From assembly GCF_021532655.1 (NCBI RefSeq), contig NZ_JAKGAS010000010.1, forward strand, positions 1-64,000: a DNA stretch of 64,000 bases, written 5' to 3'. Below the pieces are notes generated by a model that searched no databases, was not told the origin of the DNA, and was given only the letters and a program-made list of their open reading frames with translations. The position numbers and the translations under genes are program-made. Positions 47,935-59,074 of the stretch are shown here, one piece after another (the first letter of the stretch is position 1; the number at the start of each line of letters is the position of its first letter). Source of the stretch: Paraglaciecola algarum. Lineage in GTDB: Bacteria > Pseudomonadota > Gammaproteobacteria > Enterobacterales > Alteromonadaceae.

Positions 47935-48076
47935 GAATTAACCAAGTTTTAACAAACAGCAGCCAAAAAAGCTGTTACTAATAGCGCATAGAGTGAATTT
48001 TAAGCGTTTCTATTCTGTTGATATTAACTTTGATATTAATCAGCTAGATAACCTTGATAGTTAATTAGAGGAAATT

Positions 48077-50560
48077 ATGAATATTAAAACTAAAAAGCTC
48101 CAAGTCTCTACATCAGCATCAGCAGCAGACAAAAACATAATTAAAGAAGCCATAGTTCGCCATATGCATTGCTCATTAGGCACAGATGAAAACAAAGCCA
48201 ATAATCATGCTTGGTATAAAGCTACTTGTGCGTCAGTGCAAGAACATGTACTTGAACAGTTACGTAAAACTCAGAAATCCCATTATTTCAATGATACCCG
48301 GGCGGTGCATTATTTTTCTGCCGAGTTTTTAATGGGCCGCTTAATGTCGAATAACCTGCATAACTTAGGCTTATTCGAAAAAACCAAACAAGCCTTACTT
48401 GAGTTAGGGGTGAACTTAACCGACATCATGGAAGAAGAGCCTGATATGGCCTTAGGCAATGGCGGCTTAGGGCGTTTGGCAGCTTGTTTTATTGATTCTC
48501 TTGCTACCTTAGATTTCCCCGCGGTGGGTTATGGTTTGCATTACGAACATGGGCTCTTTCGCCAAGATATTAAAAATGGGGCACAAATCGAGCGCCCTGA
48601 TAGTTGGCGTGATTACGGTAACCCCTGGGAAATATGCCGTCCCGAATCCATTCAAGAAATTTCATTGTATGGATATGTAGAAACTAAATATAAAGATAAT
48701 GGCCAAGTACAAAAAGAATGGCACCCAGGCATGATTGTCAAAGGCTTACCTTGGGATATTCCAGTGGTAGGTTATGGTGGTAAAACGGTTAACGTTTTAC
48801 GTTTATGGCAAAGCCAAGCATCGAATTATTTTAATTGGGATGTGTTTAACGCAGGTGGATATGTTGACGCACAAAAAGAAAATGTGCAGGCAGAAACCAT
48901 TTCAAAAGTCTTGTATCCCAATGATGAAACTGAAGCAGGAAAACAGTTACGTTTAATTCAGCAGTACTTTTTTAGTGCCTGTTCTTTGAAGGATATTATT
49001 CGTCGATACAAACGGGCCAATGGTGATGACTGGAAGTACTTTTCAGAGCAAGTGGTTATTCAATTAAACGATACCCACCCCGCAATCGCAATTCCTGAGT
49101 TGATGCGGATTTTAATTGATAGAGCTGAACTAGATTGGGATACTGCTTGGGATATCTCGAGTAAAACATTCGCTTATACTAATCATACTCTGTTACCTGA
49201 AGCATTAGAGAAATGGCCTGCTCGTATGTTAGAAAAAATATTACCTCGCCATTTAGAGATTATTTATGAAATAAATCACAGGTTTATGGAAAAGGTAGAG
49301 GCTATTTGGCCTGGTGATAACCAGATTAAGCAAAAGTTATCCATTATCGAAGAAGGCCATGAAAAAATGGTGCGTATGGGTAACTTATCTGTCATAGGGG
49401 CGTTTGCAGTCAATGGTGTGGCTGAGATCCATTCGGCATTGGTGAAGAAAAACTTGTTTCCTGAGTTTGATCAAATGTGGCCTGAAAAATTAACCAATGT
49501 CACCAATGGCATAACCCCAAGGCGTTGGTTAAAGGCTTGTAACCCTAGGTTATCAGCATTAATTAGTGAAAAAATAGGGGATGATTGGCCACTACATTTA
49601 GAAAATTTAGCCACGCTAGACAAATATGCTGACAACGCTAAATTTCAAAAACAGTTCATGAAAATAAAACATGAAAATAAAGTAGATTTAGCCAAAGATG
49701 TGCTGGCTTTAACCGGTATTACTATTAATCCAAAGGCTATATTTGATGTGCAAATTAAACGTTTACATGAATATAAACGTCAACATCTAAACCTACTGCA
49801 TATCATGGCTTTATATCGTCGATTATTAGAAAACCCTAATTACGAAATGCAACCAAGGGTGTTTTTGTTTGGTGCCAAAGCCGCGCCCGGGTATAAATTA
49901 GCCAAAGATATTATTTACGCCATTAATCAAGTGGCAATGCGAGTGAATAATGACCATCGCCTTAAAGACAAAATTAAAGTGGTATTCCTACCTAATTACC
50001 GCGTGAGTTTAGCCGAGAAGATGATCCCTGCGGCTGATATTTCAGAGCAAATATCCACAGCCGGAAAAGAAGCTTCTGGGACAGGAAATATGAAGCTGTC
50101 ATTAAATGGTGCTTTAACTGTTGGTACCTTAGATGGCGCAAATATTGAGATAGCAGAGGAAGTAGGGGACGAAAATATCTTTATATTTGGTTTAACTGTA
50201 GATCAAGTGCAGCAATTAAATGACCAAGGATATAACCCTTACGATTATTATTATAAAAATAAAGAAATTAAGGCTGTTTTAGATTGGTTAGATACAGATT
50301 ATTTCACCCCAGACAAACCCGGTGCCTTAGCTTCAATTAAACATAGCTTATTGGAAGGGGGAGATCCTTATAAAGTGTTAGCCGATTTTGAGTCATATTC
50401 ACAAGCACAACTCAAAGCTGACAAAGCCTATGCTGATAAATCTCTATGGGCGAAAATGGCCATATTAAATACCGCGCGTATGGGAAAATTTACCTCAGAT
50501 CGCTCAATCCAAGACTATGTGCAAAAGATTTGGAAATTAAAGCCATGTGCTGTAGAGTAA
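48077..50560 (+). CDS. glgP: glycogen/maltodextrin phosphorylase
   Basis: PLP enzyme releasing glucose 1-phosphate from alpha-1,4-glucans. It has 827 residues. Motifs [19 protein letters not shown]-type at about residue 115 (here [15 protein letters not shown]), [10 protein letters not shown], and the PLP lysine in [28 protein letters not shown] are complete. Substrate preference between glycogen and maltodextrin cannot be decided from motifs alone. It lies downstream of pgm but is separated by a terminator and the MITE, so it has its own promoter. Confidence 0.95.
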   Translation: MNIKTKKLQVSTSASAADKNIIKEAIVRHMHCSLGTDENKANNHAWYKATCASVQEHVLEQLRKTQKSHYFNDTRAVHYFSAEFLMGRLMSNNLHNLGLFEKTKQALLELGVNLTDIMEEEPDMALGNGGLGRLAACFIDSLATLDFPAVGYGLHYEHGLFRQDIKNGAQIERPDSWRDYGNPWEICRPESIQEISLYGYVETKYKDNGQVQKEWHPGMIVKGLPWDIPVVGYGGKTVNVLRLWQSQASNYFNWDVFNAGGYVDAQKENVQAETISKVLYPNDETEAGKQLRLIQQYFFSACSLKDIIRRYKRANGDDWKYFSEQVVIQLNDTHPAIAIPELMRILIDRAELDWDTAWDISSKTFAYTNHTLLPEALEKWPARMLEKILPRHLEIIYEINHRFMEKVEAIWPGDNQIKQKLSIIEEGHEKMVRMGNLSVIGAFAVNGVAEIHSALVKKNLFPEFDQMWPEKLTNVTNGITPRRWLKACNPRLSALISEKIGDDWPLHLENLATLDKYADNAKFQKQFMKIKHENKVDLAKDVLALTGITINPKAIFDVQIKRLHEYKRQHLNLLHIMALYRRLLENPNYEMQPRVFLFGAKAAPGYKLAKDIIYAINQVAMRVNNDHRLKDKIKVVFLPNYRVSLAEKMIPAADISEQISTAGKEASGTGNMKLSLNGALTVGTLDGANIEIAEEVGDENIFIFGLTVDQVQQLNDQGYNPYDYYYKNKEIKAVLDWLDTDYFTPDKPGALASIKHSLLEGGDPYKVLADFESYSQAQLKADKAYADKSLWAKMAILNTARMGKFTSDRSIQDYVQKIWKLKPCAVE

Positions 50561-50758
50561 ATTTATAACCTTAAAGGTGTTAAGTTCTACACCTTTTGTG
50601 TATCAGCATATTTTTATTTGCTAGGCTAAATTGTATCATTTGAAAACTCAAACATGTGTTTGAGTTTTTATTTGAGTGAAATTTGTTACATTCTTTGTTT
50701 TGACTTTAATAGGGAAATTAGTCAAGTTTATAGGTTGTAAATAGGGCTAAATTATTAA

Positions 50759-52063
50759 ATGCAAGAATCACATCATTCTTTGACCACTATCCCAAATCGT
50801 TATGCGTTTTTGGACGAAATCGAACAGTTATTGTTGGAAGATAGTAATCAAAATTTATTCTTGATTGATGTGGTGCGTTTTTCTGATGTCAGTAGTAGTT
50901 TTGGTTATGAATTTGGTGATCGAATACTTCTCGAAATAGCTAACAGAATTATATATTTATCTGACAATGAGGCCATTTTTGGTCGTGTTAGTGGCGATAT
51001 TTTTGGTTTAGTTTTATCTGGTAGTTTCCCCCCTCAAAAATTAAAACGTTTTTATACACACCTAGCGGATCACTTTAAAACGCCTATTCAATGTGATGAC
51101 CATGCTTTTATGGTTGATTTTAATGTGGGGGTGGCGACTAACCCCATAGAAAATAAAAATATTAACACTTTCTTCTCGTTAGCAGAAACAGCCTTAAAAC
51201 AATCCAAATCTAATAAGTTTGATAACTTCCAGTTTGTAAATAAAGTCAAAACAGATGAATCTGGTCGTTCATTAACCTTAAAAGCCGATTTGACCAGAGC
51301 CCTTACTCAACACGAATTAGAAATTTATTATCAACCCAAAGTAGAGTTGAATACTTTAAAAATTATTGGCGCTGAATGTTTATTAAGATGGAATCATCCG
51401 TTGGATGGAATGTTGTTTCCTGGTGCTTTAATCGAAGCAGCTGAGTCATACAATATGATGAATGAAGTGGGTTATTGGGTATTAGAAGCTGCCTTTAAAG
51501 GTGCTGCCAAACTCAATAAATCAGGACTAAAATTAAAAATATCGGTGAATATGTCTCCCACTCAATTATACGACCTACATTTTACTGAAGTTTTGGTGAG
51601 TATGTCTAAATTACATGGGGTTGAATTATCGCAGTTTGAGTTAGAACTTACTGAAGATGTAGCTTTATCCAATTCACTGTTGGTTAAAAAACAGTTAAGT
51701 AAAGTCCGTGAACTTGGTATTGCCATCGCTATTGACGATTTTGGTAAAGGTTATTCTAATTTGGGGTACATGCGTAATATCGAAATAGATACCATCAAAA
51801 TTGATAAATCTTTCATTATGGAAATTGAGCAAAACCCCATCAACAAAGCCATAGTGGAAGCCAGTTTATTGATTGCTCAAGCAGCTAATTGTGAATTGGT
51901 TGCAGAGGGTATTGAAAACATTCAGCACTTACACATTTTACGTGAGATAGGCATAGTGCACGGACAAGGTTTTTTATTTTCTAAAGCCGTGTGTCTGCAA
52001 GATTTTATCGAATTAGCTCATCAAGACATTTCTGTGGGATCATCTCTTTCTTATATCTCCTAA
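50759..52063 (+). CDS. degenerate GGDEF plus EAL domain phosphodiesterase
   Basis: Soluble protein of 434 residues. The N-terminal GGDEF domain is degenerate (SGDIF in GRVSGDIFGLVL), so it should not make c-di-GMP. The EAL domain (from about residue 175) reads ECLLRW in place of EALLRW but keeps LELTED, IAIDDFGKGYSNLGY, IKIDKSF, AEGIEN and GQGFLFSKA, so c-di-GMP hydrolysis is likely. It has no sensory or membrane domain. Together with the cyclase at 10949 it is one of two c-di-GMP enzymes in the window. Confidence 0.92.
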   Translation: MQESHHSLTTIPNRYAFLDEIEQLLLEDSNQNLFLIDVVRFSDVSSSFGYEFGDRILLEIANRIIYLSDNEAIFGRVSGDIFGLVLSGSFPPQKLKRFYTHLADHFKTPIQCDDHAFMVDFNVGVATNPIENKNINTFFSLAETALKQSKSNKFDNFQFVNKVKTDESGRSLTLKADLTRALTQHELEIYYQPKVELNTLKIIGAECLLRWNHPLDGMLFPGALIEAAESYNMMNEVGYWVLEAAFKGAAKLNKSGLKLKISVNMSPTQLYDLHFTEVLVSMSKLHGVELSQFELELTEDVALSNSLLVKKQLSKVRELGIAIAIDDFGKGYSNLGYMRNIEIDTIKIDKSFIMEIEQNPINKAIVEASLLIAQAANCELVAEGIENIQHLHILREIGIVHGQGFLFSKAVCLQDFIELAHQDISVGSSLSYIS

Positions 52064-52145
52064 TACCATAAACCTCGTTATTCCCTGCTAACTAGTCATA
52101 ATTCCAGTGTTCTACGATTAATTTTTACCTGATCACAGATTAATC

Positions 52146-52173
52146 CTTGAATTGCATTTTTCTATCCCCATTT
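52146..52173 (+). promoter_or_regulatory. sigma-32-like promoter of grpE
   Basis: CTTGAAT, 13 bp, CCCCATTT: a very close match to the heat-shock consensus (CTTGAAA, 11-16 bp, CCCCATNT), 55 bp before grpE. Confidence 0.85.
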
Positions 52174-52227
52174 CAGCCAGCAATTACTAATTTATATTGT
52201 TATTAGCCGGATAAGGCGGGGAAATTT

Positions 52228-52863
52228 ATGAGTGACGATAAGCAAGCTGCTGAAGAAATAAATCAAGAGTTTGAGCAAAATCAGGCTGACCCACAATCAG
52301 CTCAGCAAGAGGGAGACCAAGTAGAGACTCAAGAAGTCGCTGAAGAGTTAACCGAAGACCAACAACGTATTGTTGAGTTAGAAGCCGCTGTGATTGCGGC
52401 TGAAACTAAACTTGCTGACCAAAAAGACTCAGTAATGCGCGCTATTGCTGATGCTGACAATTCTCGCAAACGAGCTGAAGGCGAAATTGACAAAGCACGT
52501 AAATTTGCTCTGGAAAAATTTGCCGGTGAACTCTTGCCTGTTGCTGATAATTTGGAGCGTGCTTTACAAGTAGGTAATCCAGAAGATGAAAACATCAAGC
52601 CAATTCTTGAAGGCGTAGATTTAACCCTAAAGTCTTTTGTTAGCACAATTGAAAAATTTGGTATGAAAGTGATTGATCCTCAAGGCCAACCTTTTAACCC
52701 AGAGCAACATCAAGCCATGTCTATGCAAGAAAATGCTGATTTACCACCCAATACGGTATTAGCAGTGATGCAAAAAGGATATGAGATTAATGGCCGTTTA
52801 TTACGCCCCGCAATGGTGATGGTAACCCGTGGGCCAGACGGTGGCGTTGACACTCAAGCTTAA
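52228..52863 (+). CDS. grpE: nucleotide exchange factor GrpE
   Basis: Releases ADP from DnaK. It has 211 residues (E. coli 197). An acidic disordered N terminus (about 1-45) precedes a long coiled coil, and the C-terminal beta wing contains [25 protein letters not shown] signal precedes the start. It sits in the order grpE-dnaK-dnaJ with separate heat-shock promoters for grpE and dnaK. Confidence 0.97.
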   Translation: MSDDKQAAEEINQEFEQNQADPQSAQQEGDQVETQEVAEELTEDQQRIVELEAAVIAAETKLADQKDSVMRAIADADNSRKRAEGEIDKARKFALEKFAGELLPVADNLERALQVGNPEDENIKPILEGVDLTLKSFVSTIEKFGMKVIDPQGQPFNPEQHQAMSMQENADLPPNTVLAVMQKGYEINGRLLRPAMVMVTRGPDGGVDTQA

Positions 52864-52939
52864 TTTAGGTTTTACCTAAAGGCAAAAGTAGAAATAGCGA
52901 AAATAATTACAGTTTTGTGTAGGTTTTTTTAAACAAGAT

Positions 52940-52967
52940 ATTGAAAAGCTCAATAATAACCCCACAA
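52940..52967 (+). promoter_or_regulatory. sigma-32-like promoter of dnaK
   Basis: ATTGAAA, 13 bp, CCCCACAA: resembles the heat-shock consensus with one deviation in each box. It lies 41 bp before dnaK. Confidence 0.75.
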
Positions 52968-53008
52968 AGTGTACAAGCTTTTAAGAAAAATTTTTTGGAG
53001 ACAAACTA

Positions 53009-54946
53009 ATGGGTAGAATCATTGGAATTGATTTAGGTACTACTAACTCATGTGTAGCAGTACTAGACGGCGATAAAGCCAAAGTTATTGAAAATGCAGA
53101 AGGGGATCGTACTACTCCTTCTATTATTGCTTACAGCCAAGATGGCGAAACTTTAGTGGGACAACCTGCTAAGCGTCAAGCTGTGACTAATCCTAAAAAC
53201 ACCTTGTTCGCTATCAAGCGTTTAATTGGTCGTCGTTGGGAAGATAAAGAAGTTCAGCGTGATATCGACATCATGCCGTTTAGTATAGTGAAAGCTGATA
53301 ACGGTGATGCTTGGGTAGAAGCGAAAGGCGAAAAAATGGCGCCACCGCAAATTTCTGCTGAAGTATTGAAAAAAATGAAAAAAACTGCCGAAGACTACTT
53401 AGGCGAAGAAGTAACAGCTGCTGTTATTACAGTACCTGCGTACTTTAACGATTCACAACGTCAAGCAACTAAAGATGCGGGTCGTATTGCTGGTCTTGAA
53501 GTTAAACGTATTATCAACGAACCCACGGCTGCTGCTTTAGCATACGGTATGGACAAGAAAAAAGGCGACAGTGTTGTTGCAGTATACGATTTAGGTGGTG
53601 GTACGTTTGATATCTCTATCATCGAAATCGACGAAGCCGATGGCGAGCATACTTTTGAAGTATTAGCGACTAACGGCGACACTCATTTAGGTGGTGAAGA
53701 CTTTGATAACAAAGTAATCAACTACTTAGTAGAAGAGTTTAAGAAAGATTCAGGCATGGACTTACGTAAAGATCCATTAGCTATGCAACGTCTTAAAGAA
53801 GCCGGTGAAAAAGCTAAGATTGAACTTTCTTCTGCTCAGCAGACTGAAGTTAACTTGCCTTACATCACAGCCGATGCCTCTGGTCCTAAGCACTTAACGA
53901 TTAAATTAACCCGTGCCAAGTTAGAGTCACTAGTTGAAGATATGGTTAAAGCGACACTAGAGCCACTTAAACAAGCTCTAGCGGATGCTGATTTATCGGT
54001 AAGTGATATCAACGATATCATCTTAGTGGGTGGTCAAACTCGTATGCCACTTGTACAAAAACATGTAACTGAATTCTTCGGTAAAGAGCCTCGTAAAGAC
54101 GTGAATCCTGACGAAGCAGTGGCTGTTGGTGCGGCCATTCAAGGTGGTGTGTTATCTGGTGACGTTAAAGATGTATTGTTACTTGATGTAACGCCATTAT
54201 CACTTGGTATCGAAACTATGGGCGGCGTGATGACTGCTCTAATCGAGAAAAACACAACAGTACCGACTAAAAAGTCACAGACTTTCTCGACTGCTGAAGA
54301 TAACCAAGCGGCTGTTACTATCCATGTATTACAAGGCGAACGTAAACAAGCTACGGGCAATAAATCTCTAGGTCAATTTAATCTAGAAGGTATTCGTCCA
54401 GCTCAGCGTGGCGCACCTCAAATCGAAGTGACATTTGATATTGATGCGGATGGTATCTTACATGTATCAGCTAAAGATAAAGATACAGGTAAAGAGCAGA
54501 AGATCACTATCCAAGCTTCTTCAGGTTTAAGTGAAGATGAAATCGAGCAAATGGTACAAGACGCAGAAGCAAACAAAGATGCTGATGCTAAGTTTGAAGA
54601 ATTGATTCAAGCACGTAACCAAGCTGACGGCATGATCCACGGTACACGTAAACAAGTGGAAGAAGCAGGCGATGCGTTAAGTGAAGAAGATAAAACTCAA
54701 ATCGAAACAGCTGTAACTGCCCTTGAAGACGCAGTGAAAGGTGATGATAAAGAAGCGATTGAAACTAAAACTCAAGAGCTAATTCAAGCATCAGCTAAGT
54801 TAATGGAAGTGGCTCAGGCTAAAGCTGCTGCAGAAGGTGCAGCAGCGGAAGGCGGCCCAGAGCCAACTGACGCAAGTGCTAAATCACAAGATGATGATGT
54901 AGTAGATGCTGAGTTTGAAGAAGTAAAAGAAGACGATAAAAAGTAA
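53009..54946 (+). CDS. dnaK: chaperone DnaK (Hsp70)
   Basis: ATP-driven chaperone. It has 645 residues (E. coli 638): [18 protein letters not shown] and [15 protein letters not shown] in the ATPase domain, [18 protein letters not shown] at the linker, then the substrate domain and lid, with an acidic C-terminal tail ending [17 protein letters not shown] that is typical of true DnaK. A GGAG signal precedes the ATG. Confidence 0.99.
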   Translation: MGRIIGIDLGTTNSCVAVLDGDKAKVIENAEGDRTTPSIIAYSQDGETLVGQPAKRQAVTNPKNTLFAIKRLIGRRWEDKEVQRDIDIMPFSIVKADNGDAWVEAKGEKMAPPQISAEVLKKMKKTAEDYLGEEVTAAVITVPAYFNDSQRQATKDAGRIAGLEVKRIINEPTAAALAYGMDKKKGDSVVAVYDLGGGTFDISIIEIDEADGEHTFEVLATNGDTHLGGEDFDNKVINYLVEEFKKDSGMDLRKDPLAMQRLKEAGEKAKIELSSAQQTEVNLPYITADASGPKHLTIKLTRAKLESLVEDMVKATLEPLKQALADADLSVSDINDIILVGGQTRMPLVQKHVTEFFGKEPRKDVNPDEAVAVGAAIQGGVLSGDVKDVLLLDVTPLSLGIETMGGVMTALIEKNTTVPTKKSQTFSTAEDNQAAVTIHVLQGERKQATGNKSLGQFNLEGIRPAQRGAPQIEVTFDIDADGILHVSAKDKDTGKEQKITIQASSGLSEDEIEQMVQDAEANKDADAKFEELIQARNQADGMIHGTRKQVEEAGDALSEEDKTQIETAVTALEDAVKGDDKEAIETKTQELIQASAKLMEVAQAKAAAEGAAAEGGPEPTDASAKSQDDDVVDAEFEEVKEDDKK

Positions 54947-54960
54947 TCTTACTTAACTTC

Positions 54961-55019
54961 TAGGTCGATAAGGTGACTTATCGGCCTAACTTGGCGCAGC
55001 AGTTCGCACTGACTGCGCC
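54961..55019 (+). terminator. two hairpins between dnaK and dnaJ
   Basis: Hairpin 1 pairs TAGGTCGATAAG with CTTATCGGCCTA around GTGA (54961-54988). Hairpin 2 pairs GGCGCAG with CTGCGCC (54993-55019) and is followed by TTGTTTG. Neither has a strong T run, so partial attenuation or mRNA processing between dnaK and dnaJ is more likely than full termination. Confidence 0.6.
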
Positions 55020-55092
55020 TTGTTTGTATTTAGCGCTAGGCAAATTAGTCGCTAAGAATTAGAAATTAAAGACCGCAGGATACCGAAGCAAG

Positions 55093-56232
55093 ATGTCAAA
55101 GCGAGATTATTATGAAGTGCTGGGCGTGGACAAAAGTGCCAGCGAGCGCGATATAAAAAAGGCTTATAAACGCCTAGCGATGAAGTACCACCCTGATAGA
55201 ACTCAAGGTGATAAAGCTTTAGAAGAAAAATTTAAAGAAGTGCAAGAAGCGCACGAAATGTTAACCGATTCGCAAAAGCGTGCGGCTTATGATCAATACG
55301 GTCATGCTGGTGTTGATCCTAATCGTGGCGGTGGCGGCGGTCATGGTGCTGACTTTGGTGACATTTTTGGTGACGTATTTGGTGATATATTTGGCGGTGG
55401 ACGCGGAGGTGGCGGTCGTCAATCGCGCGCTCGTTCAGGCTCAGATTTACAATACAATCTTGAGTTATCACTTGAAGAAGCGGTAAAAGGTAAAACTGTA
55501 GAAATACGTGTGCCTACCTTAGCAAGTTGTGAAACCTGTGACGGTTCTGGTGCCAAGAAAGGATCGAGTGCCAAAACCTGTAACACTTGTCATGGTCAAG
55601 GCCAAGTACAAATGCGCCAAGGTTTCTTTGCTGTGCAACAAACCTGTCCTACTTGTAATGGTAAAGGTAAAATTATATCTGATCCTTGTAAGCCATGTCA
55701 TGGGCAGGGCCGGGTAGAAAAAACTAAGACCTTATCTGTTAAAGTACCTCCAGGCGTTGACACAGGTGATCGTATTCGTTCTACAGGTGGTGGAGAAGCT
55801 GGTGAGAATGGTGCACCTTCTGGCGACTTGTACGTGCAAATTCACGTGCGGGAACACAGTATATTTACCCGCGAAGGTAATAACCTTTATTGTGAAGTAC
55901 CCCTTAGTTTCACACGAGCTGCATTAGGCGGTGAAATTGAAGTGCCTACTCTAGAAGGTAAAGTGAAACTGAAAGTCACCCCAGAAACCCAAACAGGCAA
56001 AATGTTCCGTTTGCGTAATAAAGGTGTGAAATCGGTACGCAGTGGTAGCTTAGGCGACCTTATTTGTAAGGTAGTTATAGAAACACCGGTTAACTTAAGC
56101 AAACGCCAAAAAGAGCTATTAGATGAATTAGAGTCATCTATGGGCACAGGTAAAGATGTAGCTAAAAATCGCCCGAAAGAAAGTGGTTTTTTTGATGGTG
56201 TGAAAAAGTTCTTTGATGATTTAACTAATTAA
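55093..56232 (+). CDS. dnaJ: chaperone DnaJ (Hsp40)
   Basis: Co-chaperone that delivers substrates to DnaK. It has 379 residues (E. coli 376): J domain with HPD at about 33-35, Gly/Phe-rich region at about 75-115, four zinc-binding CxxCxGxG motifs ([32 protein letters not shown]), and two C-terminal barrel domains. The last third of the gene has a decayed copy at 58593-58718. Confidence 0.98.
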   Translation: MSKRDYYEVLGVDKSASERDIKKAYKRLAMKYHPDRTQGDKALEEKFKEVQEAHEMLTDSQKRAAYDQYGHAGVDPNRGGGGGHGADFGDIFGDVFGDIFGGGRGGGGRQSRARSGSDLQYNLELSLEEAVKGKTVEIRVPTLASCETCDGSGAKKGSSAKTCNTCHGQGQVQMRQGFFAVQQTCPTCNGKGKIISDPCKPCHGQGRVEKTKTLSVKVPPGVDTGDRIRSTGGGEAGENGAPSGDLYVQIHVREHSIFTREGNNLYCEVPLSFTRAALGGEIEVPTLEGKVKLKVTPETQTGKMFRLRNKGVKSVRSGSLGDLICKVVIETPVNLSKRQKELLDELESSMGTGKDVAKNRPKESGFFDGVKKFFDDLTN

Positions 56233-56262
56233 TAGTTAGTTAACTTTTAAGATACTTGAAAG

Positions 56263-56287
56263 AGGGTCGCTAGTTAGCGGCCTTTTT
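56263..56287 (+). terminator. terminator of dnaJ
   Basis: AGGGTCGCTA, 2-nt loop, TAGCGGCCT (one bulge and one T-G pair) and a T run, 31 bp after the stop. Confidence 0.75.
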
Positions 56288-56332
56288 TGTGTTTGTATAT
56301 GAACTACGTTACTTAATACAAATCAGTCTTAG

Positions 56333-56505
56333 AACTCATCTTTATACTGATTGGTATGTAGTCACTCAGCGAGAGTATAAAAGGGTATAATCAAGGCGCA
56401 TGATTGGTAGCACTTTACTAAAAATCACCTCGTTCTCTTTCGAGATCATGCAACGCAAAGTAAACTCTTTTAAAACTCGCCTGAAAGGAATACCTTAGCG
56501 GATTT
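56333..56505. mobile_element. partial second copy of the MITE-like repeat
   Basis: Matches the reverse complement of the 47671-47934 element from GTAGTCACTCAGCGAGAGT through the CGAGATCATGCAAC block to CTCGCCTGAAAGGAAT..AGCGGATTT. The left terminal repeat carries a 10-bp insertion and the other end is lost. It lies between the dnaJ terminator and the stop of the DUF2254 gene. Confidence 0.8.
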
Positions 56506-56519
56506 ACAACAAGGCATAG

Positions 56520-57860
56520 TTACACAGATTTATTTACAGGGCTATTTAAAATCAATGCCACTTTACTGTTAATTGCGCTTGAATCGTCTTTAGATAAGGG
56601 TTGCTTAGATTGCTGTTCTTCTATCATTTTTGTTTGACTCTTCACAAAATGTTTCTGCTCATTGGTTTGGACAAAAGTCATCAGTACCTGCAAAGACTCC
56701 AACAGCCGAATAGTGACAGCAACATTACTATTTGCTTGTTGTCTAATTTGGTCGAATGCCGCTTTAGCAATATTTTTAAACGATAACACCTTGCAGACTA
56801 ATCTTAATATGCCTGCCTGATCATAATGCTGCTTTTCGGGAAAAACTTTAGTGGTTAGTTCACACAATACTGAGGTGAGTTTATCGATACAGGTTATGGC
56901 AGAGTATGGGTCATTAATTCCTGGAGATAGCGCCCTTAAAGCAATTTCAACTAACTGGTGGATGGCAAATTCTGGATCTTGGACTGGCGTTCTGTATGCA
57001 CCTAATACTATTTGTATGGAGGCTAAGTCAGTCACCTTGTTATCTACTAGATTATCAGAGTAAATGGTGGCTATTACTGCGTTTTGAACCACAAAATCGC
57101 CAGGACCATATAGACACTCAACTAACACATCACTGTCAGTCGCTAGGGTTATTAATGCCTTACGGTCAACTGTTTGAATATATCCACTAAAACTAGCGAG
57201 TACGTTTATCTGATGAGCTCGCTGAGTCAAACCATTTTCAATAGATTCGGCATTGCTCACCGCTTCATGTTGTTGGTTAACCGAGGGAAATAGCTGCTCA
57301 ATACCACATTGTAGCTCTTGGTAAACATCATCTATCACCACATCGGCTTGAATAGACTTAGCCACATGATGTATAAAATAAATTAACACTCCCACGCTAA
57401 AACAAGTCATCAACACCGCAATAACAACCATAATTCCAGGTTTTAAAGTGTATAGCTGTTGAAAACTAATGGCGCAAAATGCGAGGATACAAAACAAAAA
57501 ATTAGAAATAAACGAGCCAAGTACAACTTGGGTCCCCGAGTCCATCATAAAGTTACGCAGTAAACGCGGACCAAATTGTGATGAAGCTAAGGTTAGAGCA
57601 ACTATAGTGATTGAAAATGCGATGCTGGTAACGGTAATCATCGCCCCTGCAATCGTGGCCAACAAGGATCGAATAGCGTCAATATCAAGTTGATAAATTA
57701 ATGGTAAGCTATGCTTAATACTATCAATATAAACGGCATCAATGTATATCGCTAATCCTGCAAGTAAGATTGACGATAACACCATAAAGCTTGGGACAAA
57801 CCAAAAGCTGGTGCGGGCTTGTTCAATTATTGGCGCATATTTGGTGATACTAAATGGCAA
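56520..57860 (-). CDS. DUF2254 membrane protein
   Basis: 446 residues with four membrane segments (about 20-42, 62-90, 108-135, 140-165) and a large soluble C-terminal region containing GINDPYSAITCIDKL, a pattern of the DUF2254 family. Function is unknown. The gene is minus-strand and lies between dnaJ and the decayed dnaJ copy. Upstream of it on the same strand is the remnant of a lipid-kinase gene, possibly its former operon partner. Confidence 0.87.
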   Translation of the reverse strand: MPFSITKYAPIIEQARTSFWFVPSFMVLSSILLAGLAIYIDAVYIDSIKHSLPLIYQLDIDAIRSLLATIAGAMITVTSIAFSITIVALTLASSQFGPRLLRNFMMDSGTQVVLGSFISNFLFCILAFCAISFQQLYTLKPGIMVVIAVLMTCFSVGVLIYFIHHVAKSIQADVVIDDVYQELQCGIEQLFPSVNQQHEAVSNAESIENGLTQRAHQINVLASFSGYIQTVDRKALITLATDSDVLVECLYGPGDFVVQNAVIATIYSDNLVDNKVTDLASIQIVLGAYRTPVQDPEFAIHQLVEIALRALSPGINDPYSAITCIDKLTSVLCELTTKVFPEKQHYDQAGILRLVCKVLSFKNIAKAAFDQIRQQANSNVAVTIRLLESLQVLMTFVQTNEQKHFVKSQTKMIEEQQSKQPLSKDDSSAINSKVALILNSPVNKSV

Positions 57861-57946
57861 AACGCTTCCTTTTAAATATTTAGACTAATTCAGTGACTTT
57901 ACTACTCATTTTTCACTCTTAGAGATTGAGGTTTGAATTGAATATT

Positions 57947-58345
57947 TTAATTGGTGGGTGAATTGGTCAATCCACTGCGGGCTAAATCAGTTAAGTTGAG
58001 CATCTTTTCACCTACGGTTATATCTCCTTGTAACCAAGTAATATCTAATTTTCCGTCAGATAAATTTGGCTGTCCTCATCCTTGAGCTAGAATAGTAGAA
58101 AATGGTGCTGCATTTGCCATAACCAAACTGGCGGTTTCTAGCTTTAACGTAGGGCTTCATCGATCGTGACATTTGTTACCACTGACTCGCCTAACTTAAC
58201 TGCATTCCACAAACCTTTGAGGTAAGCAAGTTGCCCTCCCTCATCTTTTTTTCAGCTCTATCAGCCGATTTAATCATTTTCTGACCTAAACCAATACTCA
58301 TCATCAATAAAACTGGTTCGTTATTACATATTGCCGTATCCATGG
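57947..58345 (-). pseudogene. decayed diacylglycerol/lipid kinase (YegS-like) C-terminal fragment
   Basis: Reading the minus strand in shifting frames gives NEPVLLMMSIGLGQKMIKSA, then QLAYLKGLWNAVKLGESV, then MANAAPFSTILAQG and QPNLSDGKLDITWLQGD, ending DLARSGLTNSPTN-stop. The second and fourth pieces match the C-terminal signature of the diacylglycerol kinase catalytic family (NAxxF..G..P.A.LSDGKLD). At least two frameshifts and an in-frame stop interrupt it, and the N-terminal two-thirds are missing. It ends 87 bp before the DUF2254 start. A further readable piece, FLDALEAIHGVRKTAGL at about 58420-58470, belongs to another or the same lost gene. Confidence 0.72.
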
Positions 58346-58592
58346 TGCAAATGTTTGCTTATAACACAGTGTTGCAGCGCTTTAAGCTGTTGTGGATTTA
58401 GCCCTGCAGTCTTTCTAACACCATGAATAGCTTCGAGGGCATCTAAAAATTGACCATTTCTTATTTTTAATCAACAAATAGGCTGTAACGATAAAAACTG
58501 TTCGACTCTACTTCTACCCAAGGCACATTGCGCCACAAGGCTATTGTGTGCCACATTAACAAAAACTACAAAGACAGTCACTCTTAACAGCC

Positions 58593-58718
58593 AGCGTAGA
58601 CGATCTTGTTTGTAAGGTAGTCATATAAAAACACCGGTTAACTTAAGTAAACGCCAAAAGAGCTATTGGATGTATTAGAGTCATCCATGGTTACAGGTAA
58701 AAATGTAGCTAAAAATCG
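58593..58718 (+). pseudogene. decayed copy of the dnaJ 3' region
   Basis: Matches dnaJ 56047-56173 closely (shared blocks TTTGTAAGGTAGT, AACACCGGTTAACTTAAG, AACGCCAAAA, GAGCTATT, ATTAGAGTCATC, ATGTAGCTAAAAATCG) with scattered substitutions and 1-nt indels that break the frame. Same orientation as dnaJ, about 2546 bp downstream. No upstream dnaJ sequence remains. Confidence 0.9.
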
Positions 58719-59051
58719 ACGCACTGCAAACAAATCCCGTATCCAATAAATTATTGGCTGGGTGAAACTGGATTCTCTAGAAGCGAAGCTTCGCCCAGTT
58801 GAACGGCTTGCCATGCAAGGCAATACTGGGTGCATATCATCATGGATGTGAATCTGACTTACTCTAAGTGATTTGTTTTTTAGGCATCTTTCATCGCAGG
58901 ATGCGACTTATGCCCGTTTCGACAGCAATGAATAGGTATTTTTAGGTACGGAAGGTTAAGTGACGCAGGAGCAGTTACTGAGATTGCAGTGAATGCTTTG
59001 TCGCGAAGCGATGCACAGTGAACGAAGCACATGCCTTTTGGCGTAGCCAAC
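58719..59051. other. non-coding, palindrome-rich stretch
   Basis: About 330 bp with no supportable gene; a 66-codon minus-strand frame is present but shows no start signal. Hairpins include GAAGC-GAA-GCTTC (58780-58792) and a nested stem CCCAGT/ACTGGG around TTGCC/GGCAA (58794-58830). Further short inverted repeats lie near 59000-59050. Confidence 0.5.
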
Positions 59052-59074
59052 AAAAAACCGGCTTTCGCCGGTTT
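59052..59074 (-). terminator. terminator of the chemotaxis receptor gene
   Basis: On the minus strand AAACCGGC, loop GAAA, GCCGGTTT followed by T's. 34 bp beyond the stop codon. Confidence 0.88.
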
